Below are positions 25,952-35,829 of a DNA stretch of 54,465 nucleotides, piece by piece. Source of the stretch: Paracoccus haematequi (GTDB lineage Bacteria; Pseudomonadota; Alphaproteobacteria; Rhodobacterales; Rhodobacteraceae). The translations under genes and the position numbers were made by a program. Each line of letters begins with the position of its first letter. Positions within the stretch are counted from its first letter, which is position 1. The notes under the pieces are model-generated. The model ran no database searches and was not told the origin of the DNA. It worked only from the letters and a program-made list of their open reading frames with translations. The stretch is taken from the NCBI RefSeq assembly GCF_900631945.1, contig NZ_UZWE01000057.1:1-54465 (forward strand), read 5' to 3'.

Positions 25952-27481
25952 TCAGCCCTCGATCACGCCTTCCACTCCCAGGGCGCTGCACAGCGCCTTG
26001 AACCGGGCCTCGGCCACCTCGCCCATCAGCTTGCGGCCGACGGGCGTCAGGTGCAGGCGCAGTTGCGTGGCGTCGAAGGTCAGCCTGCCCGCGTCCGCCG
26101 GGTCGTCCAGCGCCAGCATCGCGCCGAACCGCATCGCCTTTCCCAGCACCTCGGCATCGCGGATGTCGCCCTCGTCCAGCAGCTTGAACAGCGGCGCCAT
26201 GGGCGACCCCGAGCGGCTGTTCTTGTAGCGGTGCAGCAGCGCCAAGCCCAGGAAGACGCGCTCGGGGTGGGACAGCGCGGCCATGTTGGCGCGGGTCACA
26301 TTGTCGAAGCAGGCCTCGGCGCGGTAATCGGGATGGGCGCGCCAGCTTGTGTCGTGCAGCAGGCAGGCCACGCGGATCAGGCGGTCGCGTTCCGGCGGCG
26401 CGTTCTGGAACAGGGGTTGCAGGAACTGGTACAGCTTCTTGCCGGATCCCGGCATCCGCGCCATCTGGCGTTCGGTAAAGCGCGCGGCCTCGATCAGCGG
26501 GTCGCGCTTGCGCAGGCTGTCGGGCATCTGTTCGTACAGCAACCCCTCGCGGATGCCATAGCTGCTGACGGCCAGTTCGGTCGGCGCGAAGGTCTCGGCC
26601 AGTTGCAGCAGCACCTGCGAGGCCAGCGGCACCAGTTCCATCCGAGAGGACGAGATGTCGACCTGGCTGCGCAGCTCGTTCAGGTCATGCGTGCCGATCC
26701 AGGCCACCGTATCGGCCACCGCCTTGGGCGTCATGCGGTATTCGTGCAGCACGGTCATCGGATAAGCCACGCGCTCCATGTCCAGCCGGGCGATGGCGCG
26801 CCAGCTGCCGCCCACCAGATAGATGCGTTCGTGATGGGTGCCCATGACGGCAGCCAGTTCGGTCACGACCTTCCTGATATACTTGCGCAGCCCGTCCTTG
26901 CCGCCGGGCACCTGTTGCAGGCGGAACGGTCCCAGCTGCGAGGACACGCGCCGCCCGACCTGCCCGTCCGCGACCTCGGCCAGTTCCATCGAGTTGCCGC
27001 CGATGTCGCAGACCAGGCCGCGCGCGTCGGGCCAGCCCAACAGCACGCCCTGGGCGGACAGGCGGGCCTCTTCCTCGCCATCGATGACCCACATCTTGAT
27101 GCCGGTCTCGCGTTCGACGCGGGCCTGGAATTCGGGACCGTCTGCGGCCTCGCGCACGGCGGCGGTGGCGACGCAGGTCAGCGGGCCGATATCCATCCCC
27201 TTGGCAAGCGCCGCGAAGCGTTGCAGCGCCGCGAAGCCGCGCTTGACGCCCTCGGGGTTCAGGCGGCCGGTCTGGGCCATCTTGGCCCCCAGCCCGGCCA
27301 TGATCTTTTCGTTATAGAAATAGGCAGGCGACCGGGCCGCGCCGTCGAAGACCACCAGCCGGATCGAGTTCGACCCCACGTCGACCACGCCCACGCGCGA
27401 CAGGGCGCGCTTGGGCAGGGTCGCGAACATCTTGCCGAAAGGCTCGACCTTCTTGCCGGTCGTCGTCCGCACGCCGTTCAT
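25952..27481 (-). CDS. ppx: Exopolyphosphatase / guanosine pentaphosphatase (Ppx/GppA) family
   Basis: A 509-residue ASKHA-fold enzyme that removes phosphate from polyphosphate or from pppGpp. Phosphate-1 motif: VGVVDVGSNSIRLVVFD. Catalytic Glu region: VATAAVREAADG. Second phosphate motif: VCDIGGNSMELAEV. The C-terminal half has HD-like helices with LLHDTSWRAHPDYRAE. The start at 27481 follows AGGAGAGGCGGCG. It is the last gene of perM-hdaA-ppk-ppx, 59 bases after ppk, so polyphosphate synthesis and breakdown are encoded together. Ppx versus GppA cannot be separated by sequence alone, but the ppk neighbour favours Ppx. Confidence 0.92.
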   Translation of the reverse strand: MNGVRTTTGKKVEPFGKMFATLPKRALSRVGVVDVGSNSIRLVVFDGAARSPAYFYNEKIMAGLGAKMAQTGRLNPEGVKRGFAALQRFAALAKGMDIGPLTCVATAAVREAADGPEFQARVERETGIKMWVIDGEEEARLSAQGVLLGWPDARGLVCDIGGNSMELAEVADGQVGRRVSSQLGPFRLQQVPGGKDGLRKYIRKVVTELAAVMGTHHERIYLVGGSWRAIARLDMERVAYPMTVLHEYRMTPKAVADTVAWIGTHDLNELRSQVDISSSRMELVPLASQVLLQLAETFAPTELAVSSYGIREGLLYEQMPDSLRKRDPLIEAARFTERQMARMPGSGKKLYQFLQPLFQNAPPERDRLIRVACLLHDTSWRAHPDYRAEACFDNVTRANMAALSHPERVFLGLALLHRYKNSRSGSPMAPLFKLLDEGDIRDAEVLGKAMRFGAMLALDDPADAGRLTFDATQLRLHLTPVGRKLMGEVAEARFKALCSALGVEGVIEG

Positions 27482-27540
27482 CGCCGCCTCTCCTGCTTGG
27501 TCCGCATCGCCGCTGTTAATGAACCGCCCTGACGGGTGCG

Positions 27541-29706
27541 TCAATCGTTCGAATGGGTTAATGCCGGAACGTCCCCGGCCCCCGCAGTACCCCGCCCGGA
27601 CAGTGACGGATGGTCCATGAAGAAACGGTGACAGTTGAACAGGTCGTCGCGCCCCTCGGGCAGATAGCGCACGAACCGGCCATCGGGTTGCAAAAGCCAG
27701 CTTTGCGCCTCGTCCGCCATGTTGGCGGCCATGATCTGGCTGACGATCTGCGCCTTGACGGTATCGTTCACGCATTCGACCAGGGTTTCGACACGGCGGT
27801 TCAGGTTGCGGTCCATCCAGTCGGCCGAGCTGATGAAGACCCGCGCCCGCTTCGACGGCAGGCCATAGCCGTTGCCGAAGCAGACGATCCGCGAATGTTC
27901 CAGATATCGCCCGACGATGGATTTCACGCGGATATTGTCCGACAGCCCCCGGATGCCGGGCCGAATCCCGCAGATGCCGCGCACCACCAGGCTGATCTTC
28001 ACGCCCGCAGCACTTGCCGCATACAGCGCGTCGATCACATCCCTTTCGATCAGCGAATTCATCTTGGCCCAGATCGCGGCGGGACGTCCCTGACGGGCCA
28101 GTTCGGCCTCTCTGGCGATCAAGGAAATCAGCCGGTCCTTGAGGTCGATGGGCGAGATGGAAATGTTTTCCAGCCCTGCCGGCTGCACATAGCCCGACAG
28201 GTAGTTGAAGACCTTGGTCGCATCGCGCCCAAGCGCCGGGTCGCAGGTGAACAGCGACAGGTCGGTATAGATCCGCGCCGTGATCGGGTGATAGTTGCCG
28301 GTCCCGTAATGGGTATAGGTGACCAGGTTGTCGCCCTCCCGGCGCACCACCGTGCTGATCTTGGCATGGGTCTTGTAGTTCACGAAGCCATAGACGACAT
28401 GCGCCCCGGCCCGTTCCAGGCGGCGCGACTGGCGGATGTTCGCGGCCTCGTCGAAGCGGGCCTTCAGTTCGACAAGCGCGGTGACGGACTTGCCGGATTC
28501 TGCGGCCTCGCACAGCGCATCGACGATCGGGCTGTCGCGGCTGGTGCGGTACAGCGTCTGCTTGATCGCCAGCACGTTCGGATCGCGTGCGGCCTGGGCC
28601 AGGAAGCGGATCACCATGTCGAAGGTCTCATAGGGGTGGTGCAGCAGCATGTCCTTTTGCTTGATGGCGGCGAACATGTCGCCGTCATGGTCCTGCACCC
28701 GTTCGGGAACGCGCGGCGTGAAGGCGGGCCATTGCAGGTCGCGGCGCGAATCCAGCACCAGTTCGCGCAGGTCGGCCACGCCCAGCAGCCCCTCGACCTC
28801 GATCACCTCGTCGGGACCGACCTCAAGTTCCTCCATGATCAGGCGGCGCAGCCGGTCGGGGGCGCCGCGCGTGATCTTCAGGCGGATCACGCTGCCCCGG
28901 CGGCGGCGTTTCAGCGCGGTCTCGAATTCGCGGACCAGATCCTCGGCTTCCTCCTCGACCTCCAGGTCGCTGTCGCGCAGCACGCGGAAAGCGCAATGGC
29001 CCGTGTCGCGATAGCCCGGAAACAGGCTGGACAGGTGCATCAGCAGCAGATCTTCCAGCTTGAAGAACCGCTCTCCGCCCGGCAGGGGGATGAAGCGGTC
29101 CAATTGCGCGGGGATCGGCAGCAGCGCCTGCATCTGCCGCCCGTCGGTCTCGCGGGCCAGTTCAAGCGCCAGCGAGAAACCCGCGTTCGGGATGAAGGGG
29201 AAGGGGTGCGCCGGGTCGATGGCCAACGGCGACAGGACCGGGAACACCTTGCGTTCGAAATAGTCGTGCAGGAATTCCTCTTCGGCGCGGGTCAGGCGGG
29301 ACCGGGACAGGATGACGATGCCCGCCTCCTCCATTTCCCGGCGGATCCGGTTCCAGACGCCCTGCTGCGCGCCCATCAGGCGGCGGGCGTCGGCATTGAT
29401 CATCGACAGCTGTTCCGCAGGCGTCAGCCCGTCGTCCGAGGGCGTGGCGTTGCCCTCTCGCACCAGTTCGCGCAGGCCCGCGACGCGGACGGTATAGAAT
29501 TCGTCCAGGTTGGTCGCGCTGATCGACACGAAGCGCAGCCGTTCCAGCAGCGGCACGCGGGGGTTGCGCGCCTCGTCCAGGACGCGCCAGTTGAAGGACA
29601 GCCAGCTGATCTCGCGGTTGAAGAAGCGCGCGCCGTTCTGGGGCACGCCCTCGGGCAGATCCTGGGGTTCCGGGAAGGGCGTTCGAAGGAAATCGGCTTG
29701 CGTCAT
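27541..29706 (-). CDS. ppk: Polyphosphate kinase 1
   Basis: A 721-residue PPK1, which polymerises the gamma-phosphate of ATP into polyphosphate. The N-terminal domain starts near FFNREISWLSFNWRVLDEA. The two phospholipase-D-like catalytic domains hold the autophosphorylated His region in HYGTGNYHPITARIYTDLSL and the VYGFVNYKTHAK motif. The C-terminal domain has FISSADWMDRNLNRRVE. The start at 29706 follows AGGACC and is the family's normal start; the open frame above it overlaps hdaA. It lies between hdaA and ppx. Confidence 0.95.
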   Translation of the reverse strand: MTQADFLRTPFPEPQDLPEGVPQNGARFFNREISWLSFNWRVLDEARNPRVPLLERLRFVSISATNLDEFYTVRVAGLRELVREGNATPSDDGLTPAEQLSMINADARRLMGAQQGVWNRIRREMEEAGIVILSRSRLTRAEEEFLHDYFERKVFPVLSPLAIDPAHPFPFIPNAGFSLALELARETDGRQMQALLPIPAQLDRFIPLPGGERFFKLEDLLLMHLSSLFPGYRDTGHCAFRVLRDSDLEVEEEAEDLVREFETALKRRRRGSVIRLKITRGAPDRLRRLIMEELEVGPDEVIEVEGLLGVADLRELVLDSRRDLQWPAFTPRVPERVQDHDGDMFAAIKQKDMLLHHPYETFDMVIRFLAQAARDPNVLAIKQTLYRTSRDSPIVDALCEAAESGKSVTALVELKARFDEAANIRQSRRLERAGAHVVYGFVNYKTHAKISTVVRREGDNLVTYTHYGTGNYHPITARIYTDLSLFTCDPALGRDATKVFNYLSGYVQPAGLENISISPIDLKDRLISLIAREAELARQGRPAAIWAKMNSLIERDVIDALYAASAAGVKISLVVRGICGIRPGIRGLSDNIRVKSIVGRYLEHSRIVCFGNGYGLPSKRARVFISSADWMDRNLNRRVETLVECVNDTVKAQIVSQIMAANMADEAQSWLLQPDGRFVRYLPEGRDDLFNCHRFFMDHPSLSGRGTAGAGDVPALTHSND

Positions 29707-29729
29707 GGTCCTGGCCTTCAGCGGATGAA

Positions 29730-30428
29730 TCAGGTCTCGGTCTCGGATAGACCGTTCAGCAGGTCGGCGGCAATGCGGCGGGTGATCGGGCGCTTGTCGG
29801 ACATGGCGGCGCGGTCCATCGCGGCGACAAGGCGGCGGGCCAGCCCCAGGTCGCGCGGCATGTGCAGGACCAGCCAGTCGATCAGGTCGGCGGGAACGGC
29901 CTGCTGGCGGTCGGCGAACAGCTTCACCAGCACGGCGGCCAGCAGCGCTTCGTCGGGCGGCCCCAGCCGGACCTGGGGCATCGCATCCATGCGCGACCGC
30001 AGATCGGGCAGCACCAGACCCCAGTCGCGCGGCGGCGTCCGCGCCGTCAGCAGCAGCAGGCAATCGCGCGGCGCGCACAGGTTCCACAGGTGAAACAGCG
30101 CCTGTTCGGCCCCCGCCGCCCGGCCCGCGCGGTCGGCGTCCTCGACCACCAGGGCGCCGCCTTCGACCGCCAGGGCGTCGGCGGCGTCCGGGCGCAGCGC
30201 CGCCGCCTTGGTCCGGCGGGCGCCGTTCTCGGCCGCCCAGAAGGCCGCCAGATGCGACTTGCCGGCCCCTTCCGGCCCGATCAGCAGCATCCGCCCCTGC
30301 GGCCAGTCCTGCGGCGCGTCAAGCGCGGCAAGCGCCGCCCGATTGGCGGGCGCGGGCAGGAAATCGGCACGCGAATGGGCGGGCGGCGTGGTCAGGTCCA
30401 GCGTCAACTGGCGGAAGGTCGTGCCCAT
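29730..30428 (-). CDS. hdaA: HdaA, DnaA-inactivating AAA+ protein
   Basis: A 232-residue DnaA-like AAA+ protein without DnaA's DNA-binding domain. The N-terminus RQLTLDL (residues 6-12) is a beta-clamp-binding motif, and Walker A is GPEGAGKS (51-58). Walker B is degenerate (GALVVEDADR). Homologues with DNA-loaded clamp stimulate ATP hydrolysis by DnaA and so stop re-initiation of replication. It follows perM with no gap and precedes ppk by 23 bases. The identification is strong from clamp motif, size and this gene order. Confidence 0.9.
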   Translation of the reverse strand: MGTTFRQLTLDLTTPPAHSRADFLPAPANRAALAALDAPQDWPQGRMLLIGPEGAGKSHLAAFWAAENGARRTKAAALRPDAADALAVEGGALVVEDADRAGRAAGAEQALFHLWNLCAPRDCLLLLTARTPPRDWGLVLPDLRSRMDAMPQVRLGPPDEALLAAVLVKLFADRQQAVPADLIDWLVLHMPRDLGLARRLVAAMDRAAMSDKRPITRRIAADLLNGLSETET

Positions 30429-31643
30429 CTATTCGGCTTCGGGATGCCTGCGGGCGATTTCCTCGCGCATCATCTGGATCTGGCCTTGCGCCCGGTGCTG
30501 GTCGGCGCTGATGCGCGCCTCGCGGATGGCATTGGCGACGGTGCCTTCGGGGACCAGTTCGACCAGCACCGGCTGCCCCGGATCGGGAGGCAGCGCCTGG
30601 CCGGTGAACAGCGCGCTTTCCTGGTATCGCTGCGTCAGGAACCGGGCAATCACCCCCAGGGCGGCGGCCAGCGGCACCGCCATGACCATGCCGACGAAGC
30701 CGAACAGCGCGCCGAAGACCGACAGGGCCAGCAGCAGCCAGACCGGGTGCAGGCCGACATGATGGCCGACGATCTTGGGTTGCAGGTAATTGCCCTCGAC
30801 GATCTGGCCCAGGGCGAAGATCGCCACCACCATCCCGATCCACAGCGGGTCGCCCCAGAAGCTGAACAGGGCGACACCGATGGCGGTGGCCCCGCCGATC
30901 AGCACGCCGACATAGGGGATGAAGGACAGCAGCGCCGCCATGATGCCGATGAAGAATCCGAAAGGCAGCCCCACGATCATCAGGCCGAAGGCATACCAGG
31001 TGCCCAGGATCAGCATCACCAGCCCCTGTCCGCGCACGAAGCCCGACAGCGCCTCGTCGATCTCTCGCGACAGGCGGCGCAGGGTGGGGGCGTGCTCGCG
31101 CGGCAGCAGGGTGTCCACCCGATCGACCAGGTGATCCCAGTCCAGCAGCAGATAGAAGGCGACCACCGGCACGATCACCAGGATCGCGACGGCGCTGATG
31201 ATGCCGCCCACCGACGACAGCAGGCGGGACGCCAGCGTGCCCATCTGTTCGCCCATCGCCGCGCCCAGGTCGGTCAGCGCCGTGCCGATATCGCCGTCGG
31301 CGGGCAGCAGTTCGGGAAAACGGTTCGACAGGAACAGGCGGCCCTGTTCCAGCATGGCGGGCGCGGTCTCGATCAGCGACGTGGCCTGGCGCAGCATGAC
31401 CGGCACCACCAGCAGCACCACGGCGGCGAAGGCCAGCACCGCGATGACGGTGATGACCACCACCGACATGACCCGCGACAGGCCCGCGCGTTCCAGCCGG
31501 TCGGCCACCGGATCCAGCAGATAGGCGACGCCCGCCCCCAGGATGAAGGGCAGGATGGCGTTGCCCAGCAGCCACATCGCCAGCAGCAGCGACACAGCCG
31601 CAACGCCCCACCACATCAGTTGCTTGTGAATCGGTATGCGCAT
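30429..31643 (-). CDS. AI-2E/PerM family membrane transporter
   Basis: A 404-residue protein with about eight membrane segments in the AI-2E transporter family layout: two at the N-terminus, a soluble helical stretch (about residues 85-140), then a C-terminal membrane bundle containing [24 protein letters not shown] and the conserved [13 protein letters not shown]. Characterised relatives export autoinducer-2 or act as Na+/H+ antiporters, so the substrate is open. It is the first gene of the operon with hdaA, ppk and ppx, and its stop directly abuts the hdaA start. Confidence 0.87.
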   Translation of the reverse strand: MRIPIHKQLMWWGVAAVSLLLAMWLLGNAILPFILGAGVAYLLDPVADRLERAGLSRVMSVVVITVIAVLAFAAVVLLVVPVMLRQATSLIETAPAMLEQGRLFLSNRFPELLPADGDIGTALTDLGAAMGEQMGTLASRLLSSVGGIISAVAILVIVPVVAFYLLLDWDHLVDRVDTLLPREHAPTLRRLSREIDEALSGFVRGQGLVMLILGTWYAFGLMIVGLPFGFFIGIMAALLSFIPYVGVLIGGATAIGVALFSFWGDPLWIGMVVAIFALGQIVEGNYLQPKIVGHHVGLHPVWLLLALSVFGALFGFVGMVMAVPLAAALGVIARFLTQRYQESALFTGQALPPDPGQPVLVELVPEGTVANAIREARISADQHRAQGQIQMMREEIARRHPEAE

Positions 31644-31774
31644 GGCGGTTCCTGAGGTGTCCTGTTCGCCCGGAATGTGAACGGCGCGCGCGGCAGTTGC
31701 AAGCGGGCGGTTCTTGGCAAGGCGGGGCCGATCCGGTAACGCTTTGCGCCATATTCGATCAAAGGATCCCGCCC

Positions 31775-33136
31775 ATGCGTCTGTCGCGCTATTTCCTGCC
31801 GGTGCTGAAGGAAGACCCGAAAGAGGCTCAGATCGTCAGCCACCGGCTGATGCTGCGCGCGGGCATGATCAAGCAGCAGTCGGCGGGGATCTATTCCTGG
31901 CTGCCGCTGGGGCTGCGGGTGCTGAACCGCATCCAGCAGATCGTCCACGAGGAACAGCAGCGCGCGGGCCATATCCCGGTGCTGATGCCGACCATCCAGT
32001 CGGCCGACCTGTGGCGCGAAAGCGGCCGCTATGACGATTACGGCGACGAGATGCTGCGCATCACCGACCGCCACAAGCGCGACATGCTGTACGGCCCCAC
32101 GAACGAGGAGGTCATCACCGACATCTTCCGCGCCCACGTGAACAGCTACAAGGATCTGCCGCTGACGCTGTACCAGATCCAGTGGAAGTTCCGCGACGAG
32201 ATCCGCCCCCGCTTCGGCGTGATGCGGGGCCGCGAGTTCCTGATGAAGGACGGCTACAACTTCGACCTGACCAAGGAAGACGCGCTGCACGCCTATAACC
32301 GGCATCTGGTCAGCTATCTGCGCACCTATGAGCGCATGGGGCTGCGGGCGATCCCGATGCGCGCCGACGGCGGGCCGATCGGCGGCGATTACACCCACGA
32401 ATTCCTGGTGCTGGCGGAAACCGGCGAATCCGAGGTGTTCTATGACAGCCAGATCACCGACCTGACCTTCGGCGACCGCGAGATCGACTATGACAGCGTG
32501 GAGCAGTGCCAGGCCGTGCTGGAGGAATTCACCAGCCGTTACGCCCGCACCGACGAGACCCATGACGAGGCGCTGTTCAACCAGGTCCCCGAGGAACGCC
32601 GCCGCAGCGCGCGCGGGATCGAGGTCGGGCAGATCTTCTATTTCGGCACCAAATACTCGGAACCGCTGGGCGCCACGGTGGTCGGGCCGGACGGCGCGCG
32701 CACGCCGGTCCACATGGGCAGCCACGGCATCGGCGTCTCGCGCCTGCTGGGCGCCATCATCGAGGCCAGCCACGACGACAAGGGCATCGTCTGGCCCGAG
32801 GGCGTGACCCCGTTCCATGTCGGCATCGTGAACCTGAAACAGGGCGACAATTCGACCGACAGCGCCTGCGACGCGATCTATGCGGAATTGCAGGCGCGCG
32901 GGCTGGATCCGCTGTATGACGACCGCGACGACCGGGCGGGGGCGAAATTCGCCACCATGGACCTGATCGGCCTGCCCTGGCGCATCACCGTCGGCCCGCG
33001 CGGGCTGGCGGCGAACAAGGTCGAACTGACCAGCCGCCGCACCGGCGAGACCGAGGAGATGTCGCCCAAGGACGCCATCGCCCGGCTGGAACAGATCTAT
33101 GCGCCGGTTCTGGGCCTGAAGGCGCAGGATCGGTGA
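31775..33136 (+). CDS. proS: Prolyl-tRNA synthetase, short alphaproteobacterial type
   Basis: A 453-residue class II synthetase. Motif 1 region: [21 protein letters not shown]. Motif 2: [23 protein letters not shown]. Motif 3: [15 protein letters not shown]. The editing insertion domain found in E. coli ProS (about 570 residues) is absent, which is normal for the alphaproteobacterial and mitochondrial type. The ATG at 31775 has an AAAGGA site and gives the normal start [19 protein letters not shown]. It overlaps the following DUF2937 gene by four bases and is divergent from perM. Confidence 0.96.
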   Translation: MRLSRYFLPVLKEDPKEAQIVSHRLMLRAGMIKQQSAGIYSWLPLGLRVLNRIQQIVHEEQQRAGHIPVLMPTIQSADLWRESGRYDDYGDEMLRITDRHKRDMLYGPTNEEVITDIFRAHVNSYKDLPLTLYQIQWKFRDEIRPRFGVMRGREFLMKDGYNFDLTKEDALHAYNRHLVSYLRTYERMGLRAIPMRADGGPIGGDYTHEFLVLAETGESEVFYDSQITDLTFGDREIDYDSVEQCQAVLEEFTSRYARTDETHDEALFNQVPEERRRSARGIEVGQIFYFGTKYSEPLGATVVGPDGARTPVHMGSHGIGVSRLLGAIIEASHDDKGIVWPEGVTPFHVGIVNLKQGDNSTDSACDAIYAELQARGLDPLYDDRDDRAGAKFATMDLIGLPWRITVGPRGLAANKVELTSRRTGETEEMSPKDAIARLEQIYAPVLGLKAQDR

Positions 33137-33624
33137 TCGGCGTGCTGCGGCTGGCGGCGGCGGTCTGCTGCGCCGTCGTCCTGTCGCAGTTCCCGGCCTT
33201 TTCCGACCAGTATGTGCAGCGGCTGGGCGGGCAGGTCGACGCCCTGTCCCGCGTCGCCGCCGAATTCGACGCCAGCGCCCAGGCCGCCGGGCTGACCCGC
33301 GCGCAGGCCCTGGCCGACCTGTCGGGCAGCGCCTTCCGCGACGCGCATCAGGCGACCATGCGCGATGTCTTCGCCCGCCTCGACCGGGCGCGCGCGGACT
33401 TGCAGATGCTGCGGCTTGCCGGGCCGCTGGAACGCATGGCCCTGCCCCACCGCCTGCGCGACGCGGAAACGCTGGCCGCCACCTGGGGCGATTTCCTGCC
33501 CGCGGTGCCCGTCACGGTTGCGGGCTTCTGGGCCGCGGGCATCGGGCTGGCCTTGGGCTGGCTGCTGAGCGCCCTGCCCGGACTGGCCCTGCGCCGCCGC
33601 GACGACCGCCTGGGCTGGCGCTGA
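33133..33624 (+). CDS. DUF2937-type membrane protein
   Basis: A 163-residue protein starting with GTG that overlaps the proS stop (GTGA). It has an N-terminal hydrophobic segment ([17 protein letters not shown]), a soluble helical middle with [16 protein letters not shown] (residues about 25-120), and a second hydrophobic segment near the C-terminus ([17 protein letters not shown]). This layout matches DUF2937, whose function is unknown. It is probably translated with proS by coupling. Confidence 0.8.
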   Translation: MIGVLRLAAAVCCAVVLSQFPAFSDQYVQRLGGQVDALSRVAAEFDASAQAAGLTRAQALADLSGSAFRDAHQATMRDVFARLDRARADLQMLRLAGPLERMALPHRLRDAETLAATWGDFLPAVPVTVAGFWAAGIGLALGWLLSALPGLALRRRDDRLGWR

Positions 33625-33657
33625 CCATGCGTCACCCGCCCGAAAAGGCAGGGTTTC

Positions 33658-33686
33658 TTGGCAATATCCCGCTTTTCTTTTAGGCA
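33658..33686 (+). promoter_or_regulatory. Candidate livK promoter
   Basis: TTGGCA (33658-33663) and TAGGCA (33681-33686) are 17 bases apart, in an AT-richer patch 50 bases before the livK start. The -10 match is modest. Confidence 0.35.
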
Positions 33687-33738
33687 AGGCGCTTCTAACC
33701 TGCCTGGCAGGACATTGTTCCAACTGGGAGACAATCAT

Positions 33739-34923
33739 ATGAAAAAACTTCTTCTGGCCACCGCCGCAGGGGCGTTGCTGGCCGGTGCGGCAAGCGCCGA
33801 GGATGTCAAGCTGGGCACCTCGTTCGGGTTCACGGGACCGCTGGAATCCATGGCGCCGCCGATGCAGAACGGCGTCACGCTGGCCGCGAAAGAGGTGACG
33901 GACAGCGGGCTGCTGCTGGACGGGTCGACCGTGTCCGTGGTGCAGGGCGATTCCACCTGCATCGACGCCGCCGCCGCCAGCGCGACCGTCGAACGCCTGA
34001 TCACCGCCGAAAAGGTGCGCGGCATCATCGGCGGCATGTGCTCGGGCGAAACCATCGCCTCGTTGCAGAACGTCGCGGTGCCGAACGGCGTGGTGATGAT
34101 CTCGCCCTCGGCGACCTCTCCGGCGCTGTCCACCATCGACGATCAGGGGCTGTTCTTCCGCACCTCGCCGTCGGACGCGCGCCAGGGCGAGGTGATGGCC
34201 GACATCATTCTGGAAAAGGGCATCAAGTCGGTCGCGGTGACCTATACCAACAACGACTATGGCAAGGGCCTGGCCGACAGCTTCGCGGCGGCCTTCACGG
34301 CCAAGGGCGGCACCGTGACCGTCAATTCCGCCCATGACGACGGCAAGGCCGACTATTCGGCCGAGGTCGCGGCCCTGGCCGCCGCCGGGGGCGATGCCCT
34401 GGTCGTGGCGGGCTATGTCGATCAGGGCGGGTCGGGCATCGTGCGCGGCGCCCTGGACAGCGGCGCGTTCGAGACCTTCGTGTTCCCCGACGGCATGGTC
34501 AACGACACCCTGGTCAGCAATTTCGGATCCGAGATCGAGGGCAGCTTCGGCCAGAACCCGGCGGCCGAGGGCGAGGGCCGCGACAAGTTCGTGGAACTGG
34601 CCAAGGCTGCGGGCTTCGACGGCACCGCGACCTATGCGGGCGAATCCTATGACGCCGCCGCGCTGATCCTGCTGTCGATGGCGGCCGCCGGCAGCAGCGA
34701 CCCCGCCGTCTACAAGGACAAGGTGATGGACGTGGCCAACGCGCCGGGCGAAAAGATCCTGCCGGGCGAACTGGGCAAGGCGCTGCAAATCCTGAAGGAT
34801 GGCGGCGATGTCGATTATGTCGGCGCCACCGCCGTCGAGCTGGTCGGCGAGGGCGAATCCGCCGGGGTCTATCGCCAGATCGAGATCAAGGACGGCAAGA
34901 TGGAAGTCGTCGGCTTCCGCTGA
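33739..34923 (+). CDS. livK: Branched-chain amino acid-type ABC transporter substrate-binding protein
   Basis: A 394-residue periplasmic binding protein with a signal peptide (MKKLLLATAAGALLAGAASA). The type I fold starts with VKLGTSFGFTGPLESMAPP, followed by GIIGGMCSGETIASL and MISPSATSPALS, and the second lobe by VAVTYTNNDYGKGLADSF. It resembles LivK/BraC, but the ligand may be another amino acid or amide. A strong terminator follows, then the livGFHM genes. The arrangement allows more binding protein than membrane components to be made. Confidence 0.9.
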   Translation: MKKLLLATAAGALLAGAASAEDVKLGTSFGFTGPLESMAPPMQNGVTLAAKEVTDSGLLLDGSTVSVVQGDSTCIDAAAASATVERLITAEKVRGIIGGMCSGETIASLQNVAVPNGVVMISPSATSPALSTIDDQGLFFRTSPSDARQGEVMADIILEKGIKSVAVTYTNNDYGKGLADSFAAAFTAKGGTVTVNSAHDDGKADYSAEVAALAAAGGDALVVAGYVDQGGSGIVRGALDSGAFETFVFPDGMVNDTLVSNFGSEIEGSFGQNPAAEGEGRDKFVELAKAAGFDGTATYAGESYDAAALILLSMAAAGSSDPAVYKDKVMDVANAPGEKILPGELGKALQILKDGGDVDYVGATAVELVGEGESAGVYRQIEIKDGKMEVVGFR

Positions 34924-34940
34924 AGCCTCTTTCATGCTCC

Positions 34941-34975
34941 GGCCCGGCAGCCATTTCGGTTGCCGGGCCATTTTT
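34941..34975 (+). terminator. Rho-independent terminator after livK
   Basis: GGCCCGGCA (34941-34949) pairs with TGCCGGGCC (34961-34969), and five T follow after one A. It probably lowers read-through into livG. Confidence 0.85.
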
Positions 34976-35037
34976 CATGACAAAAGCCGCTGAATGCGGT
35001 CACACTTCACCAATGGCGTGAAGACGGGGTAACAAGA

Positions 35038-35829
35038 ATGATAAGGGTCGAAGACCTCCACCGGCATTTCGGCGGCTTCCGGGCCGTCGATGGCGCCAGC
35101 GTGACGATCGAGACGGGATCCATCACCGGGCTGATCGGCCCGAATGGCGCGGGCAAGTCCACGCTGTTCAACGTGATCGCGGGCGTTCTGCCGCCGACAT
35201 CGGGTCGCGTCTTCATGGATGGCGAGGATATCACCGGCCTGCCGCCGCACGCGCTGTTCCACAAGGGGCTGCTGCGCACCTTCCAGTTGGCGCATGAATT
35301 TTCGTCGATGACGGTGCGGGAAAACCTGATGATGGTGCCCGGCGGCCAGTCGGGCGAGACGATCTGGAAGACCTGGCTGCAACGTGCCCGCATCGAACGC
35401 GAGGAAGCCGCGCTGCGCAAGAAGGCCGACGAGGTTCTGGATTTCCTGACCATCCGCCACCTGACCCACGAAAAGGCGGGAAACCTGTCGGGCGGGCAGA
35501 AGAAGCTGCTGGAACTGGGCCGCACGATGATGGTCGACGCGAAGGTGGTGTTCCTGGACGAGGTGGGCGCGGGCGTGAACCGCACCCTGCTGGGCACCAT
35601 CGGCGACGCCATCGTGCGGCTGAACCGCGAACGCGGCTATACCTTCTGCGTGATCGAACACGACATGGATTTCATCGGCAAGCTGTGCGACCCGGTCATC
35701 GTGATGGCGGCGGGCAAGGTTCTGGCACAAGGCCCCGCCGACCACATCATGCAGAACGAGGACGTGATCGAGGCCTATCTGGGCACCGGCCTGAAGAACA
35801 AGGTCAAGGCCGCAGGAGGGGCGCTGTGA
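35038..35829 (+). CDS. livG: Branched-chain amino acid ABC transporter ATP-binding protein
   Basis: A 263-residue ATPase. Walker A is GPNGAGKST, the signature is LSGGQKKLLELGR, and Walker B is VVFLDEVGAGVN; the switch His is in CVIEHDMDFI. The long stretch between Walker A and the signature (over 100 residues) is typical of LivG. Walker B reads DEVGAG where most family members have DEPAAG (LivG); the catalytic Glu is kept. It overlaps the livF start by one base. Confidence 0.93.
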   Translation: MIRVEDLHRHFGGFRAVDGASVTIETGSITGLIGPNGAGKSTLFNVIAGVLPPTSGRVFMDGEDITGLPPHALFHKGLLRTFQLAHEFSSMTVRENLMMVPGGQSGETIWKTWLQRARIEREEAALRKKADEVLDFLTIRHLTHEKAGNLSGGQKKLLELGRTMMVDAKVVFLDEVGAGVNRTLLGTIGDAIVRLNRERGYTFCVIEHDMDFIGKLCDPVIVMAAGKVLAQGPADHIMQNEDVIEAYLGTGLKNKVKAAGGAL

